DNA of 64,000 bases from Tenuifilum sp040752515 (lineage in GTDB: Bacteria; Bacteroidota; Bacteroidia; Bacteroidales; Tenuifilaceae), in assembly GCA_040752515.1 (NCBI GenBank), contig JBFMGQ010000016.1, forward strand, positions 1-64,000, given 5' to 3'. The notes below the pieces were generated by a model that was given only the letters and a program-made list of their open reading frames with translations, was not told where the DNA came from and searched no databases. The translations under genes and the position numbers were made by a program. Within the stretch, counting starts at the first letter, position 1, and every line of letters starts with the position of its first letter. Of this stretch, positions 35,132 through 43,887 are shown one piece after another.

Positions 35132-35425
35132 ATGAACGATTCTTCAAGCCATATAATCGACAACATTAAACAAAAGGTTCAAACTCTTGTTTTTATGTAT
35201 GAAAGAGAAAAACAGGAGAACGACCGTTTGAAAGCACAAGTTGCTCAGCTTGAAGCTAAATTAAAAGCCAAAGAAGAGGCCTGTGCAGAGCTTGAAGAGC
35301 GGTATTCCCGGTTAAAGATTGCTAAGGCACTGAAAGCAAGTGATGCCGATGTGCACGAGGCAAAAATTAAGGTGAACCGGATTGTGCGGGAAATTGACAG
35401 GTGTATTGCTTTACTTAATAAATAG
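35132..35425 (+). CDS. Coiled-coil protein upstream of zapA (ZapB-like position)
   Basis: A 97-residue protein made mostly of one coiled coil (about 20-75; ENDRLKAQVAQLEAKLKAKEE). It precedes zapA by 16 nt. By position and shape it may be a division-ring accessory like ZapB, but sequence similarity to ZapB is not evident. No signal peptide or membrane segment. Confidence 0.65.
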   Translation: MNDSSSHIIDNIKQKVQTLVFMYEREKQENDRLKAQVAQLEAKLKAKEEACAELEERYSRLKIAKALKASDADVHEAKIKVNRIVREIDRCIALLNK

Positions 35426-35441
35426 AACCTAGCGCTGCCGA

Positions 35442-35750
35442 ATGGACGAAAAGTTATCAATTAATGTAAACGTAGCCGAAAGGTTATATCCTCTCAAAAT
35501 CGATAGAGATGATGAGGAGAAGATCCGTAGGGCTGCTAAATTGATAAACGATAAGGTTATACTCTACAAGCAAAGGTATAGCGATAAGGATGTTCAGGAT
35601 TATTTGGCAATGGCAGCACTACAGTTCGTCATAAAGCTGATAGAGTGCGAGGATAAAACCGATACCTCGGAGTTTATTAGCGATTTGAAGGATTTGGATG
35701 ATTGGCTGGGTTCATTCATTGGTAAGCAAAACATGAGTTCTTTCAAATAG
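35442..35750 (+). CDS. zapA: Cell division protein ZapA
   Basis: A 102-residue ZapA-like protein. The N-terminal globular domain begins SINVNVAERLYPLKI and includes DDEEKIRRAAKLINDKV; a helical C-terminal part follows. ZapA stabilises FtsZ bundles. Its place before 6S RNA is an arrangement also known in other bacteria. Confidence 0.85.
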   Translation: MDEKLSINVNVAERLYPLKIDRDDEEKIRRAAKLINDKVILYKQRYSDKDVQDYLAMAALQFVIKLIECEDKTDTSEFISDLKDLDDWLGSFIGKQNMSSFK

Positions 35751-35754
35751 CATT

Positions 35755-35952
35755 GCCCGCATTATCGCCTTAACGTTTTTGCGAAACTCAACACTACAAA
35801 AATTGGAGTAGGACTTGCTCCGCACAAGACAGGCCTGTTTACCGCTTGTTCGGGATCTCCTCAGGGAGACGCTGGTAGTCTGAATCGGATGGCCTCTCCA
35901 CCCATGTTTGACTGGGGTTTCTACATAAAATTAAGGCATAATGCGGGTTTTT
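35755..35952 (+). ncRNA. ssrS: Probable 6S RNA
   Basis: A 233-nt gap between zapA and rny holds a long near-complementary RNA. The ends pair: cccgcattatcgccttaa (from 35756) with ttaaggcataatgcggg (35931-35947), one bulged base. A run of T's follows (35948-35953), giving a terminator-like end. Inside, partly paired arms surround a terminal stem around 35845-35870, a shape that fits the 6S rod with a central bubble. The zapA-adjacent position also matches 6S. The RNA would bind housekeeping RNA polymerase. Confidence 0.7.
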
Positions 35953-35983
35953 TATATATATAAATCTAAAAAATTCATTAAGT

Positions 35984-37519
35984 ATGGTGTTAACAATAAT
36001 AATCGCAGTTTCGGCTTTTTCCCTGGGGGGATTACTGTCGTACTTCATGTGGAATAAACTTTTAGCCACTAAGCGTAATAAGATTATTCAGGAGGCCGAA
36101 GCCGAGGCCGAAGTTATCCGTAAGGAAAAGATTTTACAAGCCAAGGAAAAATTCCTTCAACTTAAAACAGAACACGATAAGGTTATTTCCGAGAAAAATA
36201 ATCGGATTGCTCAGGCCGAAACCAAAATCAAACAGCGCGAACTTCAGCTTTCTCAAAAGTTCGAGGAGCTTCAGCGTAAACAGAAGGAAGTTGATGTGAT
36301 TCGCGAGAACCTTTCCAGCCAAATGGAATTGGTTGAAAAACGGAGCGAGGAACTCGAGCGCATGCACAAGGATCAAATCGAACGACTTGAAGCCATCTCC
36401 GGTCTTTCGGCCGAGGAGGCTAAGGCTCAACTCATTGAGTCGCTCAAAGCTGAGGCGCGTACTCAGGCCATGTCGTATATCAACGAGATTGTTGATGAGG
36501 CTAAAATGACAGCCACCAAAGAGGCTAAGCGGATTGTGGTTCAAAGCATACAACGTGTTGCTACCGAAACAGCCATCGAAAACTCGGTAACGGTTTTCAA
36601 TATCGATTCCGACGAAATTAAAGGACGTATCATTGGCCGTGAGGGTCGCAATATCAGAGCCTTAGAGGCTGCTACAGGTGTAGAAATTATTGTTGACGAT
36701 ACCCCTGAAGCTATTATCCTTTCGGCTTTCGATCCCGTACGTCGTGAAATTGCCCGTCTTGCGCTTCATCAGCTCGTAACCGATGGGCGTATTCACCCCG
36801 CCCGTATTGAGGAGGTGGTTCAAAAGGTTCAAAAGCAGGTTGAGGAGGAAATTATTGAGGTTGGTAAGCGCACCGCTATCGATTTGGGTATTCATGGCTT
36901 ACACCCTGAACTTATCCGTTTGGTAGGTAAAATGAAGTATCGCTCATCCTACGGACAGAACCTTTTACAGCACTCGCGTGAGGTGGCTAACCTTTGTGCC
37001 ATAATGGCTTCGGAGTTAGGTCTTAATCCCAAGGTTGCCAAACGCGCCGGATTACTGCACGATATAGGTAAGGTGCCCGATGATGAACCGGAACTACCAC
37101 ATGCTATCCTGGGTATGAAGTTAGCAGAGAAGTATAAGGAAAAGCCTGAGGTTTGCAATGCCATTGGCTCACACCACGATGAGGTAGAGATGACCACTCT
37201 TATTGCACCTATCGTTCAGGTTTGCGATGCCATTTCAGGTGCACGTCCCGGCGCACGCCGCGAGGTTGTAGAATCGTATATCAAACGACTCAAGGAGATG
37301 GAAGACCTTGCTCTTTCGTATCCCGGTGTACTTAAAACATACGCTATTCAAGCTGGTAGAGAGTTACGTGTGATTGTTGGTAGTGAAAAGGTTTCGGACG
37401 AGGAAGCCAACAAACTCTCGTTTGAGATTGCCAAAAAGATACAGGACGAGATGACTTACCCAGGTCAGGTTAAGATCACCGTAATCCGTGAAACACGAGC
37501 TATTAGCTACGCTAAGTAG
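35984..37519 (+). CDS. rny: Ribonuclease Y
   Basis: A 511-residue endoribonuclease central to mRNA decay. It has an N-terminal membrane helix (about 3-22), a long coiled coil (about 25-200), a KH domain (GRIIGREGRNIRALEAATG, about 210), and an HD domain with HSREVANL and LLHDIGKVPDD. Length and order match the family. It lies downstream of the probable 6S RNA. Confidence 0.95.
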   Translation: MVLTIIIAVSAFSLGGLLSYFMWNKLLATKRNKIIQEAEAEAEVIRKEKILQAKEKFLQLKTEHDKVISEKNNRIAQAETKIKQRELQLSQKFEELQRKQKEVDVIRENLSSQMELVEKRSEELERMHKDQIERLEAISGLSAEEAKAQLIESLKAEARTQAMSYINEIVDEAKMTATKEAKRIVVQSIQRVATETAIENSVTVFNIDSDEIKGRIIGREGRNIRALEAATGVEIIVDDTPEAIILSAFDPVRREIARLALHQLVTDGRIHPARIEEVVQKVQKQVEEEIIEVGKRTAIDLGIHGLHPELIRLVGKMKYRSSYGQNLLQHSREVANLCAIMASELGLNPKVAKRAGLLHDIGKVPDDEPELPHAILGMKLAEKYKEKPEVCNAIGSHHDEVEMTTLIAPIVQVCDAISGARPGARREVVESYIKRLKEMEDLALSYPGVLKTYAIQAGRELRVIVGSEKVSDEEANKLSFEIAKKIQDEMTYPGQVKITVIRETRAISYAK

Positions 37520-37638
37520 TGTTTAGTGTACAGTGTACAGTGTACAGTGTTTAGTATGAACCTTTAACTTTTAACCATTAACTCCGCATAGCGGAGCAGG
37601 CTCTTTAACCTTGAACTTTGAACCTTTAACCTTTTAGT
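37519..37638. repeat. Heptamer repeat array 1
   Basis: A tandem array with 7-bp period between rny and the aminotransferase gene. It starts with gtgttta, gtgtaca x3, gtgttta, and continues with degenerate cctttaa/ccttgaa units. The array is interrupted by a palindrome ctccgc-ata-gcggag (37582-37596) followed by caggc. It ends a few bases before the ATG at 37641. Confidence 0.8.
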
Positions 37639-37640
37639 CT

Positions 37641-38774
37641 ATGAACCTCCAAATGTGCGACCTAAAGGGTCAGTATCTTAGGATAAAAGATGAGATTGAT
37701 GCTGCCATTCAGGAAGTTATTGACAGTACCGCTTTTATTAAAGGGAAAGAGGTGGGTTTGTTTCAGGATGAGTTGGCTTCGTACCTTGGTGTTAAGCATG
37801 TAATTGGCTGCGCCAATGGAACCGATGCCTTGCAGGTTGCGCTAATGGCACTCAATCTGAAGCCAGGCGATGAGGTAATAACACCCGATTTTACTTTTAT
37901 TGCTACCGTTGAGGTTGTGGCCCTTTTAGGGTTAACTCCTATACTGGTTGATGTTGATCCAAATACCTTTACCATTGATATTCAAAAGTTAGAGGAGGCC
38001 ATAACCCCAAAAACTAAGGCAATAATTCCCGTTCATCTATTTGGACAGTGTGCCAACATGGATGAACTGATGCGTGTGGCCCAAAAGCATAATCTTTACG
38101 TTATTGAAGATACAGCCCAAGCGTTGGGAGCCGACTACTACCATTCCGATGGTAGGATTGCAAAGGCAGGCACCATTGGCACTATTGGCACAACATCGTT
38201 CTTCCCTTCAAAAAATCTGGGATGCTATGGTGATGGCGGTGCCCTTTTTACCAACGATGATACCCTTGCTGCCGAAATCCGTTCAATTGCAAACCATGGC
38301 ATGAAGGTGCGTTACCATCACGATCGAATAGGGGTGAACTCTCGTCTCGATACCATTCAGGCTTCCATTCTTAGGGTTAAGTTAAAATACCTTGATTTGT
38401 TCAATAAAGCTCGCATTGAGGCTGCAAATGCTTACGATGCAAGGTTGAAACCTTGCAGTAGGGTTATTACCCCCGCCCGCGCTAAATGGAGCAACCATAT
38501 TTTTCATCAGTACACCCTGAAACTTACCGGAGTCGATCGCGATAAATTGCAAAAGGAATTAGCGGCTAAAGGCATTCCTACCATGGTTTACTATCCAATA
38601 CCCCTTCACAAGCAAAAAGCTTTTGAGCCATTTCGCGAGTTTAACCTAGGTCGGTCGTTTCAGGTTTCCGACACTCTTTCGAGCTCGGTTATCTCACTTC
38701 CAATGCATACCGAATTAACAGATGATATTATAAAATATATCGCTGATAGTATAGTGGAAGCGCTAAAAGAGTAA
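37641..38774 (+). CDS. DegT/DnrJ/EryC1 sugar aminotransferase (WbpE/WlbC-like)
   Basis: A 377-residue PLP-dependent aminotransferase. The PLP lysine is in SFFPSKNLGCYGDGGA; other family segments are GCANGTDALQVAL and VIPVHLFGQCANMDEL. With the next three genes it forms a set like WbpE-WbpD-WbpB-WbpA of Pseudomonas, which makes UDP-2,3-diacetamido-2,3-dideoxy-glucuronic acid; this enzyme would aminate the 3-keto intermediate. Start at the ATG just after a heptamer repeat array. Confidence 0.87.
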   Translation: MNLQMCDLKGQYLRIKDEIDAAIQEVIDSTAFIKGKEVGLFQDELASYLGVKHVIGCANGTDALQVALMALNLKPGDEVITPDFTFIATVEVVALLGLTPILVDVDPNTFTIDIQKLEEAITPKTKAIIPVHLFGQCANMDELMRVAQKHNLYVIEDTAQALGADYYHSDGRIAKAGTIGTIGTTSFFPSKNLGCYGDGGALFTNDDTLAAEIRSIANHGMKVRYHHDRIGVNSRLDTIQASILRVKLKYLDLFNKARIEAANAYDARLKPCSRVITPARAKWSNHIFHQYTLKLTGVDRDKLQKELAAKGIPTMVYYPIPLHKQKAFEPFREFNLGRSFQVSDTLSSSVISLPMHTELTDDIIKYIADSIVEALKE

Positions 38775-38794
38775 CTTTGAATTAAATTTTGGTT

Positions 38795-39373
38795 ATGGAA
38801 AAGAACTACTTTGCCCACGAAACTGCAGTTATCGATCCGGGTTGTGTTATAGGTGCAGGTACTAAAATTTGGCATTTCAGCCATATTATGACCGGGTGTG
38901 AAATTGGCGAAAACTGTAATATTGGGCAAAATGTAGTGGTTTCCCCTGGCGTTAAGTTGGGTAGAAACGTAAAGGTTCAGAATAACGTTTCTATATACAC
39001 TGGCGTTATATGCGAGGACGATGTTTTCCTTGGCCCTTCGATGGTTTTCACCAATGTGATAAATCCACGTAGCGCTATTAATCGGAAGAGTGAGTATATG
39101 ACCACTCTGGTTAAACGAAGTGCTACCATTGGTGCTAATGCAACCATAGTATGTGGAGTAACCTTGGGGGAATTCTCGTTTGTTGGTGCTGGTGCAGTGG
39201 TAACTAAGGACGTAAAGCCCTATGCCCTTGTGGTGGGCAATCCGGCCCGACAAATAGGATGGATGAGTGAGTATGGGCATCGTTTGGTTTTTAATACCGA
39301 GGGTATTGCTGTATGCCCCGAAAGTGGACAAAAGTATAAACTTGAAAATAATCAGGTTATCAGAATTGAATAG
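38795..39373 (+). CDS. Hexapeptide-repeat N-acetyltransferase (WbpD/WlbB-like)
   Basis: About 192 residues from the ATG at 38795; a TTG at 38789 is less likely. Left-handed beta-helix repeats are obvious (CVIGAGTKIWHFSHI, EIGENCNIGQNVVVS, TIGANATIVCGVTLGE). The WHFSHI and FTNVINPRSA segments are typical of WbpD/WlbB, which acetylates the 3-amino group of the UDP-sugar. It follows the aminotransferase gene by 20 nt and precedes the oxidoreductase by 3 nt. Confidence 0.88.
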   Translation: MEKNYFAHETAVIDPGCVIGAGTKIWHFSHIMTGCEIGENCNIGQNVVVSPGVKLGRNVKVQNNVSIYTGVICEDDVFLGPSMVFTNVINPRSAINRKSEYMTTLVKRSATIGANATIVCGVTLGEFSFVGAGAVVTKDVKPYALVVGNPARQIGWMSEYGHRLVFNTEGIAVCPESGQKYKLENNQVIRIE

Positions 39374-39376
39374 CTA

Positions 39377-40324
39377 ATGAAGAATTTTGCACTTATTGGA
39401 GCGGCCGGTTTTATAGCTCCCCGACACCTCAAGGCAATTAAGGAAACCGGCAATAATCTTTTAGCCGCCCTCGACAAGCACGACTGTGTGGGAATAATGG
39501 ATAGCTATTTTCCCGAAGCCGATTTTTTTGTGGAGTACGAAAGGTTCGATAGGCATATCGATAAGCTAAAACGTCAGGGTATAAAGGTTGATTACGTTAG
39601 CATTTGCACACCAAACTACCTTCACGATTCGCACATCCGTTTTGCTCTTCGGCATGGGGCAAATGCCATTTGCGAAAAACCAATTGTTCTCAATCCCTGG
39701 AATATTGATGCTTTGGCTGAGATCGAAAAGGAAACCGGCAAACGTATCAGCACTATACTTCAACTCAGATTGCATCCTACTATCATTGAGCTGAAAAAGC
39801 AAATCGACAGCGCTCCTAAGGATAAGGTTTTTGATATCGATTTAACCTACATTACCAGCCGTGGCCGTTGGTACTTTATTTCATGGAAAGGTGATGTTCA
39901 GAAGTCGGGGGGGGTTGCCACCAATATTGGTGTGCATTTCTTTGATATGCTATCGTGGATTTTTGGTAATGTCAAATCGAGCATTGTGCATGTTTCACGT
40001 CCCGACAAGGCTGCTGGTTACCTTGAACTGGAAAAGGCTCGAGTTCGCTGGTTCTTAAGTGTCGATTATAATGATATCCCCAATGCCATCAAGGAGAAGG
40101 GGCAGCGGACATACCGTTCAATTCGTATAGCCGATAAGGAACTGGAGTTTAGCGAGGGCTTTACCGATTTGCATACTTCAAGTTACCGTGAGATTCTTGC
40201 AGGTAATGGTTTTGGGTTAAGCGATGCCCGTACTTCAATTGAAACCGTTTATACCATTCGAAATATGGCACCGGTTGGTTTAACCGGCGATTTTCACCCG
40301 TTTTGTAAAACTATTAATCTTTAG
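39377..40324 (+). CDS. Gfo/Idh/MocA oxidoreductase (WbpB/WlbA-like)
   Basis: A 315-residue NAD(P)-dependent oxidoreductase. The Rossmann motif is IGAAGFIAPRHLKAI, followed by SICTPNYLHDSHI and the catalytic-region CEKPIVLNPW; QLRLHP is typical of WlbA/WbpB. It would oxidise C3 of the UDP-GlcNAc uronic acid to the 3-keto form used by the aminotransferase. It lies between the acetyltransferase and dehydrogenase genes with gaps of 3 nt on both sides. Confidence 0.88.
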   Translation: MKNFALIGAAGFIAPRHLKAIKETGNNLLAALDKHDCVGIMDSYFPEADFFVEYERFDRHIDKLKRQGIKVDYVSICTPNYLHDSHIRFALRHGANAICEKPIVLNPWNIDALAEIEKETGKRISTILQLRLHPTIIELKKQIDSAPKDKVFDIDLTYITSRGRWYFISWKGDVQKSGGVATNIGVHFFDMLSWIFGNVKSSIVHVSRPDKAAGYLELEKARVRWFLSVDYNDIPNAIKEKGQRTYRSIRIADKELEFSEGFTDLHTSSYREILAGNGFGLSDARTSIETVYTIRNMAPVGLTGDFHPFCKTINL

Positions 40325-40327
40325 GCT

Positions 40328-41620
40328 ATGTATAACGAACTTGTTTCTAAAAAGGAAAAGCTAGCAGTTATTGGTTTAGGGTACGTTGGTTTGCCCATTG
40401 CCCTAGAATTTGCCCGTAAACTCTCAGTTATCGGTTTCGATATTAAACCCGACAGGGTAGAACTGATGAAAAAGGGTATTGACCCCAGCCGTGAGCTGGA
40501 ACCCGAGGCCTTTAGGGGTTGTGATATTGAGTTTACATCCAACATCGATGATTTACGTAAGGCCAAGTTCTACGTGGTGGCTGTGCCAACACCTATCGAT
40601 GAGCACAACCTGCCCGACTTAAAGCCATTGCTTTCAGCAACCCGCACAGTTGGCCAAGTTCTAAAAAAGGGCGATTACGTAGTTTACGAGTCGACCGTTT
40701 ACCCTGGCTGTACCGAGGAGGATTGTGTACCCTTGCTCGAGGAACTTTCGGGTTTAAAGTACATTCAGGATTTTAAGGTAGGCTTTTCGCCCGAACGCAT
40801 TAACCCTGGCGACAAGGAGCATACCTTAACCACAATCAAAAAAATTACTTCCGGTTGCGATGCCCAATCGGCTGAGGAGATTGCTAAAACCTACGAGCTT
40901 ATTATTAAGGCAGGCATTCACCGTGCCAGTTCCATTAAGGTTGCTGAGGCTGCAAAGATTATTGAAAATACCCAACGCGATATCAATATCGCCTTTATGA
41001 ATGAACTCTCCATCATTTTTAACCGCATGGGTATTAACACTTACGAGGTGCTTGAGGCAGCTGGAACCAAGTGGAACTTTTTAAAATTTTATCCCGGCCT
41101 TGTGGGTGGTCATTGTATTGGGGTTGATCCTTACTACCTGGTTTACAAGGCTAAAGAACTAGGCTATCACCCACAAATCATTACTGCTGGTCGTTTTATC
41201 AACGACTCCATGGGAGGTTATGTGGCTAAGCAAACCGTTAAGAAAATTATTGCTGCCGATAAAAACCCAAAGGATTCACGCGTTCTCATCATGGGGGTTA
41301 CTTTCAAGGAGAATGTAAGCGATATTCGTAACTCTAAAGTGGCAGATATTTACAACGAGTTAAAATCGTTCGGCGTGCAGAATATCGATGTTATTGACCC
41401 TTACGCCGATAGCCATGAGGTTAAGGAAGAGTATGGTTTCGATATGGTCTCAGATCCTAAAGGCAAGTACGATGCCATAATAGTTGCCGTAAGCCATCAC
41501 CAGTACATCAACCTTAATGACGATTGGTTTAATAACCTTGCCAATACCGGTTGCGTTTTTGTAGATGTTAAGGGTATCTACCGAGGGAAAATACATGATT
41601 TAACTTACTGGAGCTTGTAA
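40328..41620 (+). CDS. UDP-N-acetylhexosamine 6-dehydrogenase (WbpA/WbpO/TviB type)
   Basis: A 430-residue nucleotide sugar dehydrogenase. The N-terminal NAD site is VIGLGYVGLPIALEF, and the catalytic cysteine is in GLVGGHCIGVDPYYLVYKA. The sequence is of the UDP-HexNAc type, not the UDP-glucose type of the gene at 41850. It would start the diacetamido-uronic acid pathway by oxidising UDP-GlcNAc or UDP-GalNAc at C6. Last gene of the four-gene set, followed by a terminator. Confidence 0.88.
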   Translation: MYNELVSKKEKLAVIGLGYVGLPIALEFARKLSVIGFDIKPDRVELMKKGIDPSRELEPEAFRGCDIEFTSNIDDLRKAKFYVVAVPTPIDEHNLPDLKPLLSATRTVGQVLKKGDYVVYESTVYPGCTEEDCVPLLEELSGLKYIQDFKVGFSPERINPGDKEHTLTTIKKITSGCDAQSAEEIAKTYELIIKAGIHRASSIKVAEAAKIIENTQRDINIAFMNELSIIFNRMGINTYEVLEAAGTKWNFLKFYPGLVGGHCIGVDPYYLVYKAKELGYHPQIITAGRFINDSMGGYVAKQTVKKIIAADKNPKDSRVLIMGVTFKENVSDIRNSKVADIYNELKSFGVQNIDVIDPYADSHEVKEEYGFDMVSDPKGKYDAIIVAVSHHQYINLNDDWFNNLANTGCVFVDVKGIYRGKIHDLTYWSL

Positions 41621-41646
41621 AACATCAAATTGATTTTCAAAATATT

Positions 41647-41670
41647 AAGCCCCCTCGTGGGGCTTTGTTT
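41647..41670 (+). terminator. Terminator after the diacetamido-uronic acid genes
   Basis: A 7-bp stem (aagcccc 41647-41653, ggggctt 41659-41665) with loop ctcgt is followed by a T-rich stretch. Confidence 0.75.
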
Positions 41671-41796
41671 ATATTTAGTGACAAAATTTTTCGGGCTATT
41701 TGCCCAATTTGTATTATTTTCGTACCATAAACCTTGGTAGGTCATACCAATCCGGTGTGACTGACAGGGCGAAGCTGTAAAGATGTTAAACGTTAG

Positions 41797-41849
41797 CCTT
41801 GAACCTTAAACCTTGAACCCTGAACCTTGAACTTTAAACCTTGAACTTT
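41797..41849. repeat. Heptamer repeat array 2
   Basis: About eight units of degenerate 7-bp repeats (ccttgaa, ccttaaa, ccctgaa, ctttaaa) run directly into the start codon of the UDP-glucose dehydrogenase gene at 41850. The last unit provides an in-frame TTG. Confidence 0.8.
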
Positions 41850-43235
41850 ATGATAAAGAACATCTGCTGTATCGGCGCTGGTTATGTGGGTGGACCCACA
41901 ATGGCGGTAATTGCCCTAAAAAATCCGCATATTAGGGTAAACGTTGTCGATATCAATGCTGAGCGCATTGCGGCATGGAATACCGACGATTTACCCGTCT
42001 ATGAACCCGGATTACTCGAGGTGGTTAAACAGGCACGCGGTCGTAACCTTTTCTTCGACACCGACATCGAAAAAGGAATCCGTGAGGCCGATATGATATT
42101 CATTAGCGTAAACACTCCTACCAAAACCTATGGGTTAGGCAAGGGCAGAGCCGCCGATTTGCGGTATGTTGAGCTTTGTGCCCGACAAATTGCCGAGGTG
42201 GCTACAACCGATAAGATTGTGGTTGAAAAGTCAACACTACCAGTACGTACAGCCCAGGCTATTAAAACTATTCTTTCCGAAACTGGGAATAAGGCACGTT
42301 TTCAGGTACTTTCAAACCCCGAATTTCTTGCCGAGGGAACTGCCATTAAGGATTTGCTTGAACCCGATAGGGTTCTGATTGGTGGCGATCAAACCCCTGA
42401 GGGCCTTGCTGCCATTGAGGCTCTAACTCAGGTTTATGCTGGTTGGGTGCCTCGTGAGCGTATCATACAAACCCGCCTTTGGTCGTCGGAACTTTCAAAG
42501 CTCACAGCCAATGCTTTCCTTGCGCAGCGTATTTCGTCAATCAACAGCATTTCAGCTCTTTGCGAGGCAACTGGCGCCGATGTGGACGAGGTGGCCTATG
42601 CCATTGGTACCGATTCGCGCATTGGACCTAAGTTCCTGAAAGCCTCGGTTGGCTTTGGTGGGTCCTGTTTCCAAAAGGATATCCTTAACCTGGTTTACCT
42701 TTGTGAGTACTTTGGCTTGCCTGAAGTGGCCCGTTACTGGGAGCAGGTAATAGCCCTTAACGATTATCAGAAGCGTCGGTTTGCTCAGAATATCATTCAC
42801 ACCCTGTTTAATACGGTTAGTGGCAAAAAGATTGCCATGTTAGGCTGGGCCTTTAAAAAGGATACCAACGATACCCGCGAGAGCGCAGCCATTTATGTTG
42901 CCGATCACCTGCTCAACGATATGGCCAACATCTGGGTGTACGACCCCAAGGTACCGGCTAAAAGCATGTACACCGATCTGGATTACCTGGGAACCCGTTC
43001 ACCGGAGGAGAACCGCAAGCACCTAACGGTAGTTAGCGACCCCTACGAAGCCTGCAAGAATGCCCATGCCATTGCCGTTATAACCGAATGGGACGAATTC
43101 AAAACCTACGACTGGCAACGCATCTACGATAACATGATGAAACCCGCCTTTATCTTCGATGGCCGCAATATCCTCGATCATAAAAAACTTATGGAGATTG
43201 GATTTAAGGTTAAGGCAATTGGGAAGAGTTATTAA
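41850..43235 (+). CDS. UDP-glucose 6-dehydrogenase
   Basis: About 461 residues from the ATG at 41850. It resembles the longer UDP-glucose dehydrogenases also found in eukaryotes: CCIGAGYVGGPTMAVIAL, VNTPTKTYGLGKGRAADL, and the catalytic-cysteine region ASVGFGGSCFQKDILNLVYL. It oxidises UDP-glucose to UDP-glucuronate, which the epimerase at 43888 can convert to UDP-galacturonate. Confidence 0.92.
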   Translation: MIKNICCIGAGYVGGPTMAVIALKNPHIRVNVVDINAERIAAWNTDDLPVYEPGLLEVVKQARGRNLFFDTDIEKGIREADMIFISVNTPTKTYGLGKGRAADLRYVELCARQIAEVATTDKIVVEKSTLPVRTAQAIKTILSETGNKARFQVLSNPEFLAEGTAIKDLLEPDRVLIGGDQTPEGLAAIEALTQVYAGWVPRERIIQTRLWSSELSKLTANAFLAQRISSINSISALCEATGADVDEVAYAIGTDSRIGPKFLKASVGFGGSCFQKDILNLVYLCEYFGLPEVARYWEQVIALNDYQKRRFAQNIIHTLFNTVSGKKIAMLGWAFKKDTNDTRESAAIYVADHLLNDMANIWVYDPKVPAKSMYTDLDYLGTRSPEENRKHLTVVSDPYEACKNAHAIAVITEWDEFKTYDWQRIYDNMMKPAFIFDGRNILDHKKLMEIGFKVKAIGKSY

Positions 43236-43325
43236 AAAGGATAAAGGTTAAAGGATAAAGGTTAAAGGATAAAGGATAAAGGTTAAAGGATAAAGGTTAA
43301 AGGATAAAGGTTAAAGGTTAAAAGA
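43236..43325. repeat. Heptamer repeat array 3 (reverse orientation)
   Basis: About twelve 7-bp units of aaaggat / aaaggtt follow the dehydrogenase stop codon. They are the reverse complement of the ccttt-type heptamers in the other arrays. Some units are identical and in alternating order, suggesting recent slippage. Confidence 0.85.
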
Positions 43326-43368
43326 AGATAATAATATAATTTAGCAATAATTCTTTTGCCTATTGGAT

Positions 43369-43749
43369 ATGGATTTTGTTGAGGATGGAAATGAGGTTTA
43401 CGGTAATTTACAAAAACGACTTTTTGACTTTTCTGTATATGTAATCAAGGAAAGCAGAAAGTTGCCTGAGTCACGTGAGTATAGAATCATTGTAAGTCAA
43501 CTAATAAAGTCTGCAACATCAACAGCAGCAAATTATGAGGAAGCGCAAGCAGGCGTTTCAAGAAGCGATTTTTCAAACAAAATAGCTATAGCATTGAAGG
43601 AGATACGAGAAACAAATTACTGGATTCGGTTAATCATTAGTATTGATGATAAAAACAATCACTGGAATAAGATTAATGACGAATCTGTAGAATTGATGAA
43701 AATATTGGGTTCAATCTATTCCAAAACATCCAAACCTCGAAATTTCTGA
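43369..43749 (+). CDS. Four-helix bundle protein (S23 / intervening-sequence protein family)
   Basis: About 126 residues, all helical. Recognisable segments are RLFDFSVYVIKESRKLP, QLIKSATSTAANYEEAQ and KIAIALKEIRETNYWIRLI. The family was first seen in 23S rRNA intervening sequences and is related to the Avd accessory protein of diversity-generating retroelements, but no reverse transcriptase is in this window. The gene sits between two heptamer arrays in opposite orientations, as if inserted with them. Function unknown. Confidence 0.85.
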   Translation: MDFVEDGNEVYGNLQKRLFDFSVYVIKESRKLPESREYRIIVSQLIKSATSTAANYEEAQAGVSRSDFSNKIAIALKEIRETNYWIRLIISIDDKNNHWNKINDESVELMKILGSIYSKTSKPRNF

Positions 43750-43801
43750 TTTTTTTAGTTTAATCATAAAATTATACCCGATAAAACTATAAACATCAAG
43801 C

Positions 43802-43886
43802 ATTTAACTTATATCTTTTAACCTTTATCCTTTAACCTTTAACCTTTAACCTTTAACTTTTAACCTTGAACCTTAAACCTTGAATC
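43802..43886. repeat. Heptamer repeat array 4
   Basis: About eleven degenerate 7-bp units (cctttat, cctttaa x3, cttttaa, ccttgaa, ccttaaa) end right before the start codon of the epimerase gene at 43888. They are inverted relative to array 3. Confidence 0.8.
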
Positions 43887-43887
43887 T

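Noticed and set aside
41841..41849. TTG start for UDP-glucose dehydrogenase
   Set aside because: These nine bases belong to the heptamer repeat; the ATG at 41850 begins the conserved Rossmann strand.
43369..43749. Diversity-generating retroelement accessory gene (Avd)
   Set aside because: The four-helix bundle family is related to Avd, but there is no reverse transcriptase and no template/variable repeat pair in the window.
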